Below, piece by piece: positions 38,049-46,373 of a stretch of 64,000 nucleotides of DNA. This DNA is from Lysobacter arvi (GTDB lineage: Bacteria; Pseudomonadota; Gammaproteobacteria; Xanthomonadales; Xanthomonadaceae). Below the pieces are notes generated by a model. It ran no database searches. It had not been told where the DNA came from and saw only the letters and a program-made list of their open reading frames with translations. Position numbers and translations under genes: made by a program. The number at the start of each line of letters is the position of its first letter. Within the stretch, counting starts at the first letter, position 1. The stretch lies in the NCBI GenBank assembly GCA_031216755.1, contig JARUHG010000001.1, forward strand, positions 1,488,001-1,552,000, given 5' to 3'.

Positions 38049-40304
38049 CTACTGCGCCGTACCGGGTTCGCGTGCGAATTGCGGATCGGATTTCGCGGTC
38101 ATCGTCCGCAACAGCGGCGAGGCGTCGATGCGCTGCTGCGGGATGCCGTGGCGGCGTGCGGAATCGATGTGGCGGCGCGCGGCGGCGGCGTCGCCCAGTC
38201 GCGCCATCGTCTGCGCGCCGAGCAGCGCGACCTCGCCGCGCTCGGTGCCCAGCGCTTCGGCCTTGCCCTGCAGCGCGCGCGCTTCGTCCGCGCGATCGAG
38301 GTTGGCGCTGTACCACGCCACCAGCGCGAGCCCCTGCGCATCATCGGACTTGAGTTCGAGATAGCGCCCGCCCAGCGTCGCCGCCTGTTCGTACTGCGGA
38401 CGCGTCTGCGCCGCCGTCATGCCGCTGGCGGCCAGCGCATCGCCGAGGTTGCCCCACACGCGGAAATCGCCGGGGTCTATCTCGCTGGCGTGGCGATACA
38501 GCGCCGCAGCCTGTTCGTACGCGCCCTGGTCGAACTTCAGCGTGCCCAGGTTGCTCAACGCTTCGTAGCTCGGCTGGATCTGCAGCGAGCGCTCGTAGGC
38601 CTCGCTCGCCTGCTTCAGGTCGCCGCTGACGAAGTACAGGCCGCCCAAACTCGACCACAGGCCCGCATCGTCGGGCGCGTACCGGACGGCCTCGCGATAG
38701 GACGCGATGGCGCCGTCCACGTCGCCGTTGACCAGCAGGTGGTAGCCGCGCTTCTGCGCCACCCGCGGATCGCGCGGTGCAAGCGATCGCGCACGTTCGA
38801 AGTACGCCATCGCGGCCGCGCCCTGCCCCTGCGCGCTCGCCACTTCGGCCAGGCCGAGATAGCCCTGCACGCGCAGCGCCGGATCGCTCACGGCCCGTTC
38901 GTAATAGCCGATGGCTTCCTTCGCGTTGCCCTGCGTGCGGTACAGATCGCCCATCGCGAGGCTGACCTCGCGCAGCGACGGGTCCATCCGCGACGCCTGT
39001 TCGCAGGCGGACTGCGCGCGCACGAACGCCGCGCTGTCGCGCGCGTCCTCGAAGCGGGTGATTTCGGCCTGGCAGATCCCGGCCTGCGCGCGCGCGAACC
39101 CCGGGTCGATCGCCAGCGCGCCACGGTAGAAGTTGATCGCGCTGTCGGCGCCGCGCATGTCGCCGCCGGCCTGTTCGCGCATGCGCTGTTCGCCCTTGAG
39201 ATAGGCGTCGTAGGCGGCGACGCTGCGCGTGGGCGTCAAACGCCGTGCCAACGACTGGCGCGCGGCCTCGATCTCGCCCGACGGCAGCACGTCGACGAGC
39301 GCCTTGACCACTTCGCCTGCGATGTCGCTCTGCAGCGCAAACACGTCGCCGGTTTCCCGATCGTAACTATGGGCCCACAACGTGAAACCCGTGCGGACAT
39401 CGGACAACCGCGCGCTGACGCGTACCCGCGAGCCCTCGCGGCGCACGCTGGCGCCCAGTACCGTGGCGACGCCGAGCTGGGCGCCCAGGCGCTTCACGTC
39501 GACCTCGCCGCGGGCCGGCGGGCTCGGCGCCGCGACGACCTTCAGGCCGGGAACGCCCGCCAGCGCATCGATCATCTCCACGCCCAGGCCCTCGACGAAG
39601 TAGTCCTCCTCGCGCGCGCCGCCCAGGCTGGTGAACGGCAGCACGGCCACGGACGCGGCACCGGGCGCCGGCGCCGCGCCGCCGCGCCCGGGACCGTACT
39701 GCCCGAACCAGTAACCGCCCGCGGCGATCGCCAGCAATGCCGCGACGGCCAGCCACCAGCGCCGCGGGTCGGAGGTCGTCCGGCGCGCGGCGGTCGCGCC
39801 GTCGTTCGTCGGGATCGGCGCGGCGAACGGCAGCGGGCCCGGCGGCGGCGCGACGGCTTCGTTCGCGGCGACCGCCAGTGCCTCGGGCACCGTGTGGCGG
39901 AACACCGCCACGCCTTCGTCGTGCGGGGCGTCGTCGCGGGCGGTCGGTGCCTCGGCCTCGTGGAATTGCCCGATGAACCGGTATCCGAGCGCGTGCTGGG
40001 TCTGGATGTAGCGCGGATGCTGGGAATCGTCGGCCAGCGCATGACGCAGTTGCGCGATCACCCGGGTCAGCACGCCGGGCGTGACGTGGCGATGGCCCCA
40101 CACTTGGTCGAGCAGTTCGTCGCGGCCGACCAGTTCACCGGCGCGGCGCAACAGGATCAGCAGCACCGAGAACGCCTTGGGCTCGACGGTCTGCGCAGCC
40201 CCCGCCCGCGACAGGGTGTGCGCGGCCGCATCGACGACGATGTCGCCGAATCGATACCGTTCGCCGTTCGGCCCGCCTTGGCCTGCACTCCCGTGGGGGG
40301 TCAT
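38049..40304 (-). CDS. CadC-like membrane regulator: winged-helix DNA-binding domain, one TM segment, TPR sensor region
   Basis: A 751-residue one-component regulator. Residues about 15-115 form an OmpR/CadC-type winged helix (YRFGDIVVDAAAHTLSRAG, EPKAFSVLLILLRRAGELVGRDELLDQVWG, LTRVIAQLRHALADD, YIQTQHALGYRFIG). A flexible Pro/Ala linker leads to a single membrane span near 182-200 (WWLAVAALLAIAAGGYWF). The outer part has an adenylate-cyclase-associated-like FlgO/TolB-like block (SVAVLPFTSLGGAREEDYFVEGLG) and then at least eight tetratricopeptide-type repeats to the end. This suggests direct signal transfer from a periplasmic protein or ligand to DNA. The adjacent lipoprotein could be target or partner. 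Confidence 0.88.
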   Translation of the reverse strand: MTPHGSAGQGGPNGERYRFGDIVVDAAAHTLSRAGAAQTVEPKAFSVLLILLRRAGELVGRDELLDQVWGHRHVTPGVLTRVIAQLRHALADDSQHPRYIQTQHALGYRFIGQFHEAEAPTARDDAPHDEGVAVFRHTVPEALAVAANEAVAPPPGPLPFAAPIPTNDGATAARRTTSDPRRWWLAVAALLAIAAGGYWFGQYGPGRGGAAPAPGAASVAVLPFTSLGGAREEDYFVEGLGVEMIDALAGVPGLKVVAAPSPPARGEVDVKRLGAQLGVATVLGASVRREGSRVRVSARLSDVRTGFTLWAHSYDRETGDVFALQSDIAGEVVKALVDVLPSGEIEAARQSLARRLTPTRSVAAYDAYLKGEQRMREQAGGDMRGADSAINFYRGALAIDPGFARAQAGICQAEITRFEDARDSAAFVRAQSACEQASRMDPSLREVSLAMGDLYRTQGNAKEAIGYYERAVSDPALRVQGYLGLAEVASAQGQGAAAMAYFERARSLAPRDPRVAQKRGYHLLVNGDVDGAIASYREAVRYAPDDAGLWSSLGGLYFVSGDLKQASEAYERSLQIQPSYEALSNLGTLKFDQGAYEQAAALYRHASEIDPGDFRVWGNLGDALAASGMTAAQTRPQYEQAATLGGRYLELKSDDAQGLALVAWYSANLDRADEARALQGKAEALGTERGEVALLGAQTMARLGDAAAARRHIDSARRHGIPQQRIDASPLLRTMTAKSDPQFAREPGTAQ

Positions 40305-40445
40305 CGGGAAAACCTCATGGTTCCCTCATCATCCGGAGCGGACGATGCGGAAAGGCGCGCCCGGCCATCATGACTCATGGCGGGGGGAGGTGGAGCCTGA
40401 TCACGCACCGGAAAGATCGGTGCCACCCTCCCCCGGAGTCCCGCC

Positions 40446-41084
40446 ATGAACGCCCTGTTCTCCATCGCCAACCCGCTTCCGAAGATCCTGCTGACGCCGT
40501 TCGACGGCCCCACCCGGCGCCGCTGCATCAACGGCTTCCAGCTGAACCCGGCCGAGGTGGACCGCTTCAACGTCCTGCTGGCCCGCATCGGCGGCCGCGC
40601 GCTGGACACCGACCAGCTGGCTTCGGCCGGTCGCGAGCTGAGCCGCCCCGGTCCGGCCGAGGCGGCGCCGCCCTGCATCCGGCAGCGCCTGCGCTGGATC
40701 GCCGCCGTCGAGCAGATGCTGGCCGATCGCCAGTGGCAGCCGGCGAACGACGCGGTCGACACCGCCTCGGCGATCGTCGACTACGCCCGCAGCCGCGACG
40801 ACCTGATCCCCGACTGGCTGCCGCAGGTCGGGCGGATGGACGACGCGATCGTGGTCGAGACGGCCTGGCCGCAGCTGTCAGCCGAAGTCGACGACTACCT
40901 CGACTACGTGCGCGTCCGCGGCGAGCAGGCCCGCCAGCGCGATCGCAGCGTGGATGGATACGCGTTCTCGCGGACCGACTGGGAAGAGGTCCGTCATGAG
41001 CAGGCGGTGCTCGCCCAGTATGAGAAGCGCATCCGCGAGAGCAGCTTCCTGCCCGGCACGTCGCCGCTCTTCCGCGTGCACTGA
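40446..41084 (+). CDS. DUF1232/YkvA-like protein, copy A
   Basis: A 212-residue protein of unknown function. Residues about 112-155 carry the DUF1232 pattern IVDYARSRDDLIPDWLPQVG followed by RMDDAIVVE. In other members this motif lies next to membrane-associated helices, but here strong membrane spans are not seen. The C-terminal third is charged and helical and ends SPLFRVH. The start has CCGGAG 7 bases upstream. It is divergent from the CadC-like regulator, with 141 bases between start codons. The next gene is a same-length paralogue, indicating an old tandem duplication. Confidence 0.78.
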   Translation: MNALFSIANPLPKILLTPFDGPTRRRCINGFQLNPAEVDRFNVLLARIGGRALDTDQLASAGRELSRPGPAEAAPPCIRQRLRWIAAVEQMLADRQWQPANDAVDTASAIVDYARSRDDLIPDWLPQVGRMDDAIVVETAWPQLSAEVDDYLDYVRVRGEQARQRDRSVDGYAFSRTDWEEVRHEQAVLAQYEKRIRESSFLPGTSPLFRVH

Positions 41085-41108
41085 ACGGCCGCCCGGAAGC
41101 GTCGCATC

Positions 41109-41178
41109 CGCCTGCCGAACGCCCGGCCACGGAGGGCCGGCAGGCGGCGCCGGGCCCCGTCGCGTCCGCCGACGCGAC
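41109..41178 (+). promoter_or_regulatory. Two adjacent stem-loops between the DUF1232 paralogues
   Basis: CGCCTGCCG (41109-41117) pairs with CGGCAGGCG (41138-41146), with GCCC/GGGC nested inside. Then GTCGCGTC (41159-41166) pairs with GACGCGAC (41171-41178) around CGCC. Neither is followed by a T-run. They lie just after copy A and may stabilise its 3' end. Confidence 0.6.
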
Positions 41179-41348
41179 GCGTCTGCAGTTGCCGAACGAC
41201 AGCGCGCGCGTTCGTGAACATGACCACGCTCTCGCACCGCAGCATCGGCGCATCATCACGCTGCATCCCGCCCACGCACGGCGGGACGGCCCGCGCGACG
41301 TCGCCGGCCGCGGCGCGGGTCCGGCCTGGCCGGCGAGCGAGGTGTGCC

Positions 41349-41981
41349 ATGCGCATGTTCCATCCCACTCCCACCGCGCAGCCGCTGCCCTTCGACCACA
41401 TGTACAGCGGCATGGGCGCGCGCGAGAACGCCGCTCCCCTCGAACTGTGCGACGCCGCCGTCGTGCAGTTCGACCAGCTCCTCCACGAGATCCATGCCGA
41501 TGCGCCGCGCGTGGACGCCGACCGGCTCGAGCAGCTCGCCGCCTGGCTGCTCAAACTGCCGACGGCGCAGGCGCGCGAGGTCATCGAAAGCCGCCTGGAC
41601 CGGGTGCGCGACCTGCGCGCGCTGCTGGACGACGAAGACTGGGACGCCGACGAAGCCACGCACGCGCGGGTGCGCAAACTGCTGGCGTACATCGACCGCG
41701 AGGACGACCTGATCGCCGATCGGATTCCCGTGCTGGGGCAACTCGACGATGTGCTGCTGATCGAACTGGCGTGGCCGGCCTTCGCCGACGAAGCCGAGGA
41801 CTATCGCGATTTCATCGCCTACCGCGACGTCCGCCATCCCGGCGGCGCGGCCGAGGAACGTCGCGCGGCGTGGGTACGCGAACGCCTCGACGAAGTCGCC
41901 CTCTGGCAGCACGCGATGTGGGTGCGCGAGCAGCACTACGCCCCATGGAATCTGCCGCGCGGTTTGTTCAGGGTGTCCTGA
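41349..41981 (+). CDS. DUF1232/YkvA-like protein, copy B
   Basis: A 210-residue paralogue of the preceding gene, with the aligned core LLAYIDREDDLIADRIPVLG followed by QLDDVLLIELAWPAFADEAED, and a matching C-terminus (GLFRVS versus PLFRVH). I place the start at the ATG at 41349, which has GAGG 7-8 bases upstream and gives nearly the same length as copy A; the frame is open for another 45 codons upstream, but that stretch is unlike copy A. It has one change in the core (LIADRIP in place of the common LIPDxxP). Function unknown. Confidence 0.77.
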   Translation: MRMFHPTPTAQPLPFDHMYSGMGARENAAPLELCDAAVVQFDQLLHEIHADAPRVDADRLEQLAAWLLKLPTAQAREVIESRLDRVRDLRALLDDEDWDADEATHARVRKLLAYIDREDDLIADRIPVLGQLDDVLLIELAWPAFADEAEDYRDFIAYRDVRHPGGAAEERRAAWVRERLDEVALWQHAMWVREQHYAPWNLPRGLFRVS

Positions 41982-42202
41982 AGCCGGTACGCGGACGCGG
42001 GACTTGCGACCCGGATCGGTCAAGCGCCGGAGCACGCTCTCCTCCCCTGCGAATGCAGTGGAGGCTGGAGGGGCGAGCTGCCCTGCCCCCGTCGAAAAAC
42101 GCGGTGTTTTCGCTTCTCCCGGGTCCCCGGCCCCGGGTTCCCGGTCCCGCCCGGATTTCAAGTCTGCGCAGCGCGCGCCGGGGCTGCTAACCTGCCTTCC
42201 GC

Positions 42203-45200
42203 ATGCCTGCAGTTCCCTTCGTCCACCTCCATCTCCACAGCGAATACTCGCTCGCCGACTCGACGATCCGGATCGGCGAGCTGGTGAAGCGCTGCGTCGC
42301 GCTTTCGCAGCCGGCGGTCGCGCTGACCGACCTGGACAACCTCTTCGCCGCGGTCAAGTTCTACAAGGCCGCCGAAGGTGCGGGCATCAAGCCGATCATC
42401 GGTGCCGACGTCGGCCTGGCCGACGGCAACGAGACCGCCTCGCGCATGACGCTGCTGTGCCGCGATCGCGCCGGCTACCTCACGCTTTCCCGCCTGCTCA
42501 CGCGCGCCTGGATGGAAGGCCATCGCACCGAAGGCGTCGCGCTTCGTCCCGAATGGCTGCGCGAGGACAACGCCGGGCTGTTCGCGCTCGCCGGCCGGCA
42601 CAGCCTCGCCGGGCGACTGGCGACCGGCAACCGCCATGAACTCGCCGAAGCCTGGCTGATGGACTGGCGCGGCGTCTTCGGCGAGCGCCTGCACCTGGAA
42701 CTCACGCGCACCGGGCGCGATGGCGAAGAGGCGTTCAACGCCTTCGCGCTGCACGCCTCCGTCGCGCGTTCGCTGCCGGTGATCGCCAGCAACGACGTGC
42801 GCTTCCTCGATGCCGAGGGTTTCGACGCGCACGAGGCGCGCGTGTGCATCGCCTCGGGCCGCGTGCTAGACGACCCCAAGCGGCCGAAGGACTACAGCCC
42901 CGAGCAGTTCCTGAAGTCGTCGCAGGACATGCAGGCGCTGTTCGCCGACGTGCCCGACGCGATCGACAACGCCTTCGCGCTGGCCACGCGCTGCAACGTC
43001 GAGATGAAGCTCGGCGAATACGCGCTGCCGGCCTTCCCGGTGCCCAGCGAGCACACGATCGAGAGCTGGCTGCGCGGCACCGCGCGCGAGGGCCTGGAAA
43101 AGCGCCTGCAGAAGAATCCCCTCGCGCCGGGGAAGACGCGCGCCGATTACGACGAGCGCCTGGAAATCGAGCTGGACGTCATCATCAAGATGGGGTTCCC
43201 CGGCTACTTCCTGATCGTGGCGGACTTCATCAACTGGGCCAAGGACCACGACATCCCGGTCGGTCCGGGCCGCGGTTCGGGCGCCGGTTCGCTGGTCGCC
43301 TGGGCGCTGGGCATCACCGACCTGGACCCGTTGCCGTACGACCTGCTGTTCGAGCGGTTCCTCAACCCCGAACGCGTGTCGATGCCCGACTTCGACATCG
43401 ACTTCTGCATGGATCGCCGCGACGAGGTCATCGACTACGTCGCGCGCAAGTACGGACGCGATCGCGTCTCGCAGATCATCACCTACGGCACCATGGCCGC
43501 GAAGGCGGTGGTGCGCGACACCGGCCGCGTGCTCGGCCATCCGTACGGCTTCGTCGACGGCATCGCCAAGCTCATCCCGAACACGCTCGGGATCTCGCTC
43601 GACGACGCGATGGGCGAGTCGGACGCCGCCAGGCAGGATCCCACGCTCGCCTCGGGCGATCTCATCCAGCGCTATCACAACGAAGAGGACGTGCGGGATC
43701 TGATGGATCTCGCGCGCAGCCTGGAAGACCTCACGCGCAACGCCGGCAAGCACGCCGGCGGCGTGGTGATCGCGCCGTCGCCGCTGTCGGACTTCTGCCC
43801 GCTGTTCGCCGAACACGACGGCGAAGGCCGCGGCCGCAATCCGGTCACGCAGTTCGACAAGGACGACGTGGAAGCCGTCGGCCTGGTGAAGTTCGACTTC
43901 CTCGGCCTGCGCACGCTGACGATCATCGACTGGGCGGTGAAGGCGATCAACAAGCGCCTGGCCGACGCGGTCGCCAAGGGCATCGATGCCGGCCCGGCGA
44001 TGCAGTACACGTTCAAGGACGTGGCCACGCCGCAGTTCGACATCACCGCGCTGCCGCTCGACGACCGGCAGAGCTACGAGCTGTTCGCGCGCGGCGACAC
44101 GGTCGCGGTGTTCCAGTTCGAATCGCGCGGCATGCGCGAGCTGCTCAAGCGCGCCCGGCCCGATACGTTCGAGGACATCATCGCGCTCGCCGCGCTGTTC
44201 CGCCCCGGCCCGCTGGGCTCGGGGATGGATCGCGAATGGGTCGATCGCAAGCACGGAAACACCGAGGTCACCTACCCGCATCCGTCCCTGGAACCGGTGC
44301 TGTCGCCGACCTACGGCGTCATCGTGTACCAGGAACAGGTGATGCAGATCGCGCAGGTGCTGGCCGGCTACACGCTGGGCGGCGCCGACATGCTGCGCCG
44401 CGCGATGGGCAAGAAGAAGCCCGAGGAGATGGCGAAGGAGCGCGCCAAGTTCGAGGCCGGCTGCAAGGAACGCGGCATCGATCCGAAGACGTCCTCGCCG
44501 ATCTTCGACCTGATGGAGAAGTTCGCCGAGTACGGCTTCAACAAGTCGCACTCGGCGGCCTACGCGCTGGTCGCCTACCAGACCGCGTGGCTGAAGGTGC
44601 ACTACCCGGCCGAGTTCATGGCCGCGGTGCTCTCCTCGGACATGGACAACACCGAGAAGGTCACCAGCTTCCTCGACGAATGCCGCGTGATGGGCCTGAC
44701 GGTCCTGCCGCCGGACGTGGACGCCTCGGCGTACATGTTCGAAGCGAAGGACGCGACGACGATCCGCTACGGCCTGGGCGCGGTGAAGGGCGTCGGCCGC
44801 GGCGCATGCGAGGCGATCGTCGAGGCGCGCCGCGCCGGCGAGTTCGCGGACCTGCTGGATTTCTGCAAGCGCGTGGACAGCGGCAAGCTCAATCGCCGCG
44901 CGCTGGAAGCGCTGACGCATGCCGGTGCGCTGGACAAGCTCGGGAAGAACCGCGCCAGCATCATGCTGCAACTGCCCGAGGTTCTGAAGGCCACCGACCA
45001 GCTGGCGAAGGAACGCGAAGCGGGCCAGGTGTCGCTGTTCGGCGGTTTCGAAGCGGCGGCGCCGGCGTTGCACCTGGACCTGCCCGAAACCGACGAGTGG
45101 CCGCTCACGCAGATCCTGCACGGCGAGCGCGAGACGCTCGGCCATTACCTCAGCGGCCATCCGTTCGATCCGTATCGCGACGAAGTGCGCGGGCTGATCG

Positions 45201-45781
45201 GCAACGACCTCAGCGGGCTGGAAAAGATCTGGGAAAACCGCCCCGAGCAGCGCGGCGGCTGGCGACAGGAAGTCGAGACGATCGTCGCCGGCCTCGTCGT
45301 CGGCCTGCGGAAGAAGGGCGACAGCCAGATGTTCGTGCAGATCGAGGACGGTCGCGGCCGCCTGGAATGCGCGTTCTTCAACGAAAGCTACAGCGAATAC
45401 GCGCAGCTGCTCGTGCGCGATCGCCTGCTGGTGATCCAGGGCGGCCTGCGCGAGGACAGCTTCAGCGGTGGCTTCGCATTGCGTGCGTCGCGCTGCTGGA
45501 GTTTCGAGCAGATCTGCGAGAAACACGCGCAGCGTTTGATGCTTCGCCTGGATTTGCGCGAACCCGGCACGATGCAGCGCGTGGACGCGCTGCTCTCGTC
45601 GTTCCGTCCCGGCTCGACGCCGATCCGCATGGACCTGCTGGTGCGCCGCGGTGCCGCCGGCTCGCTCGATCTCAACGGCACGCAATCGATCCGCGCCGAC
45701 GCCGAACTCGCCGCCCGCCTTCGCGCCACTCCGGGCGTGCGTGCGGTGAAGCTCGCGCTGTCGAAGCCTTGGGCGAACTGA
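42203..45781 (+). CDS. dnaE: DNA polymerase III alpha subunit
   Basis: Replicative polymerase, 1192 residues. The N-terminal PHP domain is marked by HLHLHSEYSLADS. The palm has VGPGRGSGAGSLVAWALGITD and the catalytic acidic motif MPDFDIDF with Asp396 and Asp398. FEDIIALAALFRPGPLGSG and MGKKKPEEMAKERAKF belong to the fingers region. The internal clamp-binding motif QVSLF is at 942-946, followed by an OB-fold domain (IVAGLVVGLRKKGDSQMFVQIE). The ATG at 42203 starts the conserved sequence. In related bacteria dnaE follows rnhB closely; here about 4.7 kb separate them. Confidence 0.99.
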   Translation: MPAVPFVHLHLHSEYSLADSTIRIGELVKRCVALSQPAVALTDLDNLFAAVKFYKAAEGAGIKPIIGADVGLADGNETASRMTLLCRDRAGYLTLSRLLTRAWMEGHRTEGVALRPEWLREDNAGLFALAGRHSLAGRLATGNRHELAEAWLMDWRGVFGERLHLELTRTGRDGEEAFNAFALHASVARSLPVIASNDVRFLDAEGFDAHEARVCIASGRVLDDPKRPKDYSPEQFLKSSQDMQALFADVPDAIDNAFALATRCNVEMKLGEYALPAFPVPSEHTIESWLRGTAREGLEKRLQKNPLAPGKTRADYDERLEIELDVIIKMGFPGYFLIVADFINWAKDHDIPVGPGRGSGAGSLVAWALGITDLDPLPYDLLFERFLNPERVSMPDFDIDFCMDRRDEVIDYVARKYGRDRVSQIITYGTMAAKAVVRDTGRVLGHPYGFVDGIAKLIPNTLGISLDDAMGESDAARQDPTLASGDLIQRYHNEEDVRDLMDLARSLEDLTRNAGKHAGGVVIAPSPLSDFCPLFAEHDGEGRGRNPVTQFDKDDVEAVGLVKFDFLGLRTLTIIDWAVKAINKRLADAVAKGIDAGPAMQYTFKDVATPQFDITALPLDDRQSYELFARGDTVAVFQFESRGMRELLKRARPDTFEDIIALAALFRPGPLGSGMDREWVDRKHGNTEVTYPHPSLEPVLSPTYGVIVYQEQVMQIAQVLAGYTLGGADMLRRAMGKKKPEEMAKERAKFEAGCKERGIDPKTSSPIFDLMEKFAEYGFNKSHSAAYALVAYQTAWLKVHYPAEFMAAVLSSDMDNTEKVTSFLDECRVMGLTVLPPDVDASAYMFEAKDATTIRYGLGAVKGVGRGACEAIVEARRAGEFADLLDFCKRVDSGKLNRRALEALTHAGALDKLGKNRASIMLQLPEVLKATDQLAKEREAGQVSLFGGFEAAAPALHLDLPETDEWPLTQILHGERETLGHYLSGHPFDPYRDEVRGLIGNDLSGLEKIWENRPEQRGGWRQEVETIVAGLVVGLRKKGDSQMFVQIEDGRGRLECAFFNESYSEYAQLLVRDRLLVIQGGLREDSFSGGFALRASRCWSFEQICEKHAQRLMLRLDLREPGTMQRVDALLSSFRPGSTPIRMDLLVRRGAAGSLDLNGTQSIRADAELAARLRATPGVRAVKLALSKPWAN

Positions 45782-45842
45782 GGTTTCCGTCCCGCGCTTG
45801 CCGGATGGATGCCGGAAGCAAGTCAAGGCCGGCGGCGTAAAG

Positions 45843-46031
45843 CCCCTCTCCCGCCGGGAGAGGGGTTGGGGTGAGGGCCGGGACGTGCGATCACGCCCGA
45901 GTTTGCGATGCCATCCCGCTTCGCGTTCTGCCTAGCGCGCTCGGCGACGCCCGCTCCAGATCAAAATGGATTCCAGCGTTCGCTGGAATGACGAGCCGAC
46001 GTTCGCTGAATCACGAGCGGAGTGCGGATGC
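45843..46031. repeat. Compound intergenic repeat, copy 1 (after dnaE)
   Basis: Starts with a 10-bp inverted repeat (CCCCTCTCCC, GGGAGAGGGG) at 45843-45865, continues with TTGGGGTGAGGGCCGGGACG, and about 123 bases later contains the palindrome ATTCCAGCGTTCGCTGGAAT. A near-identical block recurs at 46146-46335. Confidence 0.85.
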
Positions 46032-46038
46032 GCTGTCG

Positions 46039-46068
46039 GCCTGGGTCCCGGCGTTCGCCGGGATGACG
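46039..46068. repeat. Palindromic module GTCCCGGCGTTCGCCGGGAT
   Basis: CCCGGCG and CGCCGGG pair around TT, within GGCCTGGGTCCCGGCG. It lies between the two large repeat copies and recurs at 50171-50202 and, shortened, at 5121-5139. Confidence 0.75.
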
Positions 46069-46145
46069 GTGAGAGGTTGGGGAAACGGCACTCGTTCGAT
46101 GACGGCATTTACCTTATGCCGGGTGCCGGGCGCCGTGGCATCAAG

Positions 46146-46335
46146 CCCCTCTCCCGCCGGGAGAGGGGCTGGGGTGAGGGCCGGGACGTGCGATCGCGCC
46201 CGCGATTGCGGTGCCCTCTTGGTTCGCGCTCTCCCCTAGCGCGCTCGGCGACGCCCGCCTCCAGATCAAAATGGATTCCAGCGTTCGCTGGAATGACGAG
46301 CGGACGTTCGCTGGAATGACGAGCGGAATGCGCAT
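46146..46335. repeat. Compound intergenic repeat, copy 2
   Basis: Matches copy 1 base for base over most of about 190 positions, with the same order: CCCCTCTCCC hairpin, GGGGTGAGGGCCGGGACGTG, CTAGCGCGCTCGGCGACGCC, and the ATTCCAGCG palindrome. Its distal half-palindrome (CGTTCGCTGGAATGACGAGC) is intact where copy 1 has lost bases. It ends about 40 bases before the GH31 stop codon. Confidence 0.85.
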
Positions 46336-46373
46336 CAGCATCAGCGCACACGTAGGGTCGCCATCGGCGCGCG

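Larger units (their letters stand above)
45782..46373. other. Gene-free repeat region between dnaE and the GH31 gene
   Basis: About 590 bases between convergent genes, filled almost completely by the repeats listed separately. Open frames here translate the repeats and are not believable genes. Confidence 0.75.

Noticed and set aside
40305-40445. A small gene between the CadC-like regulator and DUF1232 copy A
   Set aside because: No frame has both a start with a ribosome-binding site and sensible length; it is best read as a divergent promoter region.
45843-46335. CRISPR-like array
   Set aside because: There are only two long copies with palindromic modules and no regular short spacers, and no cas genes.
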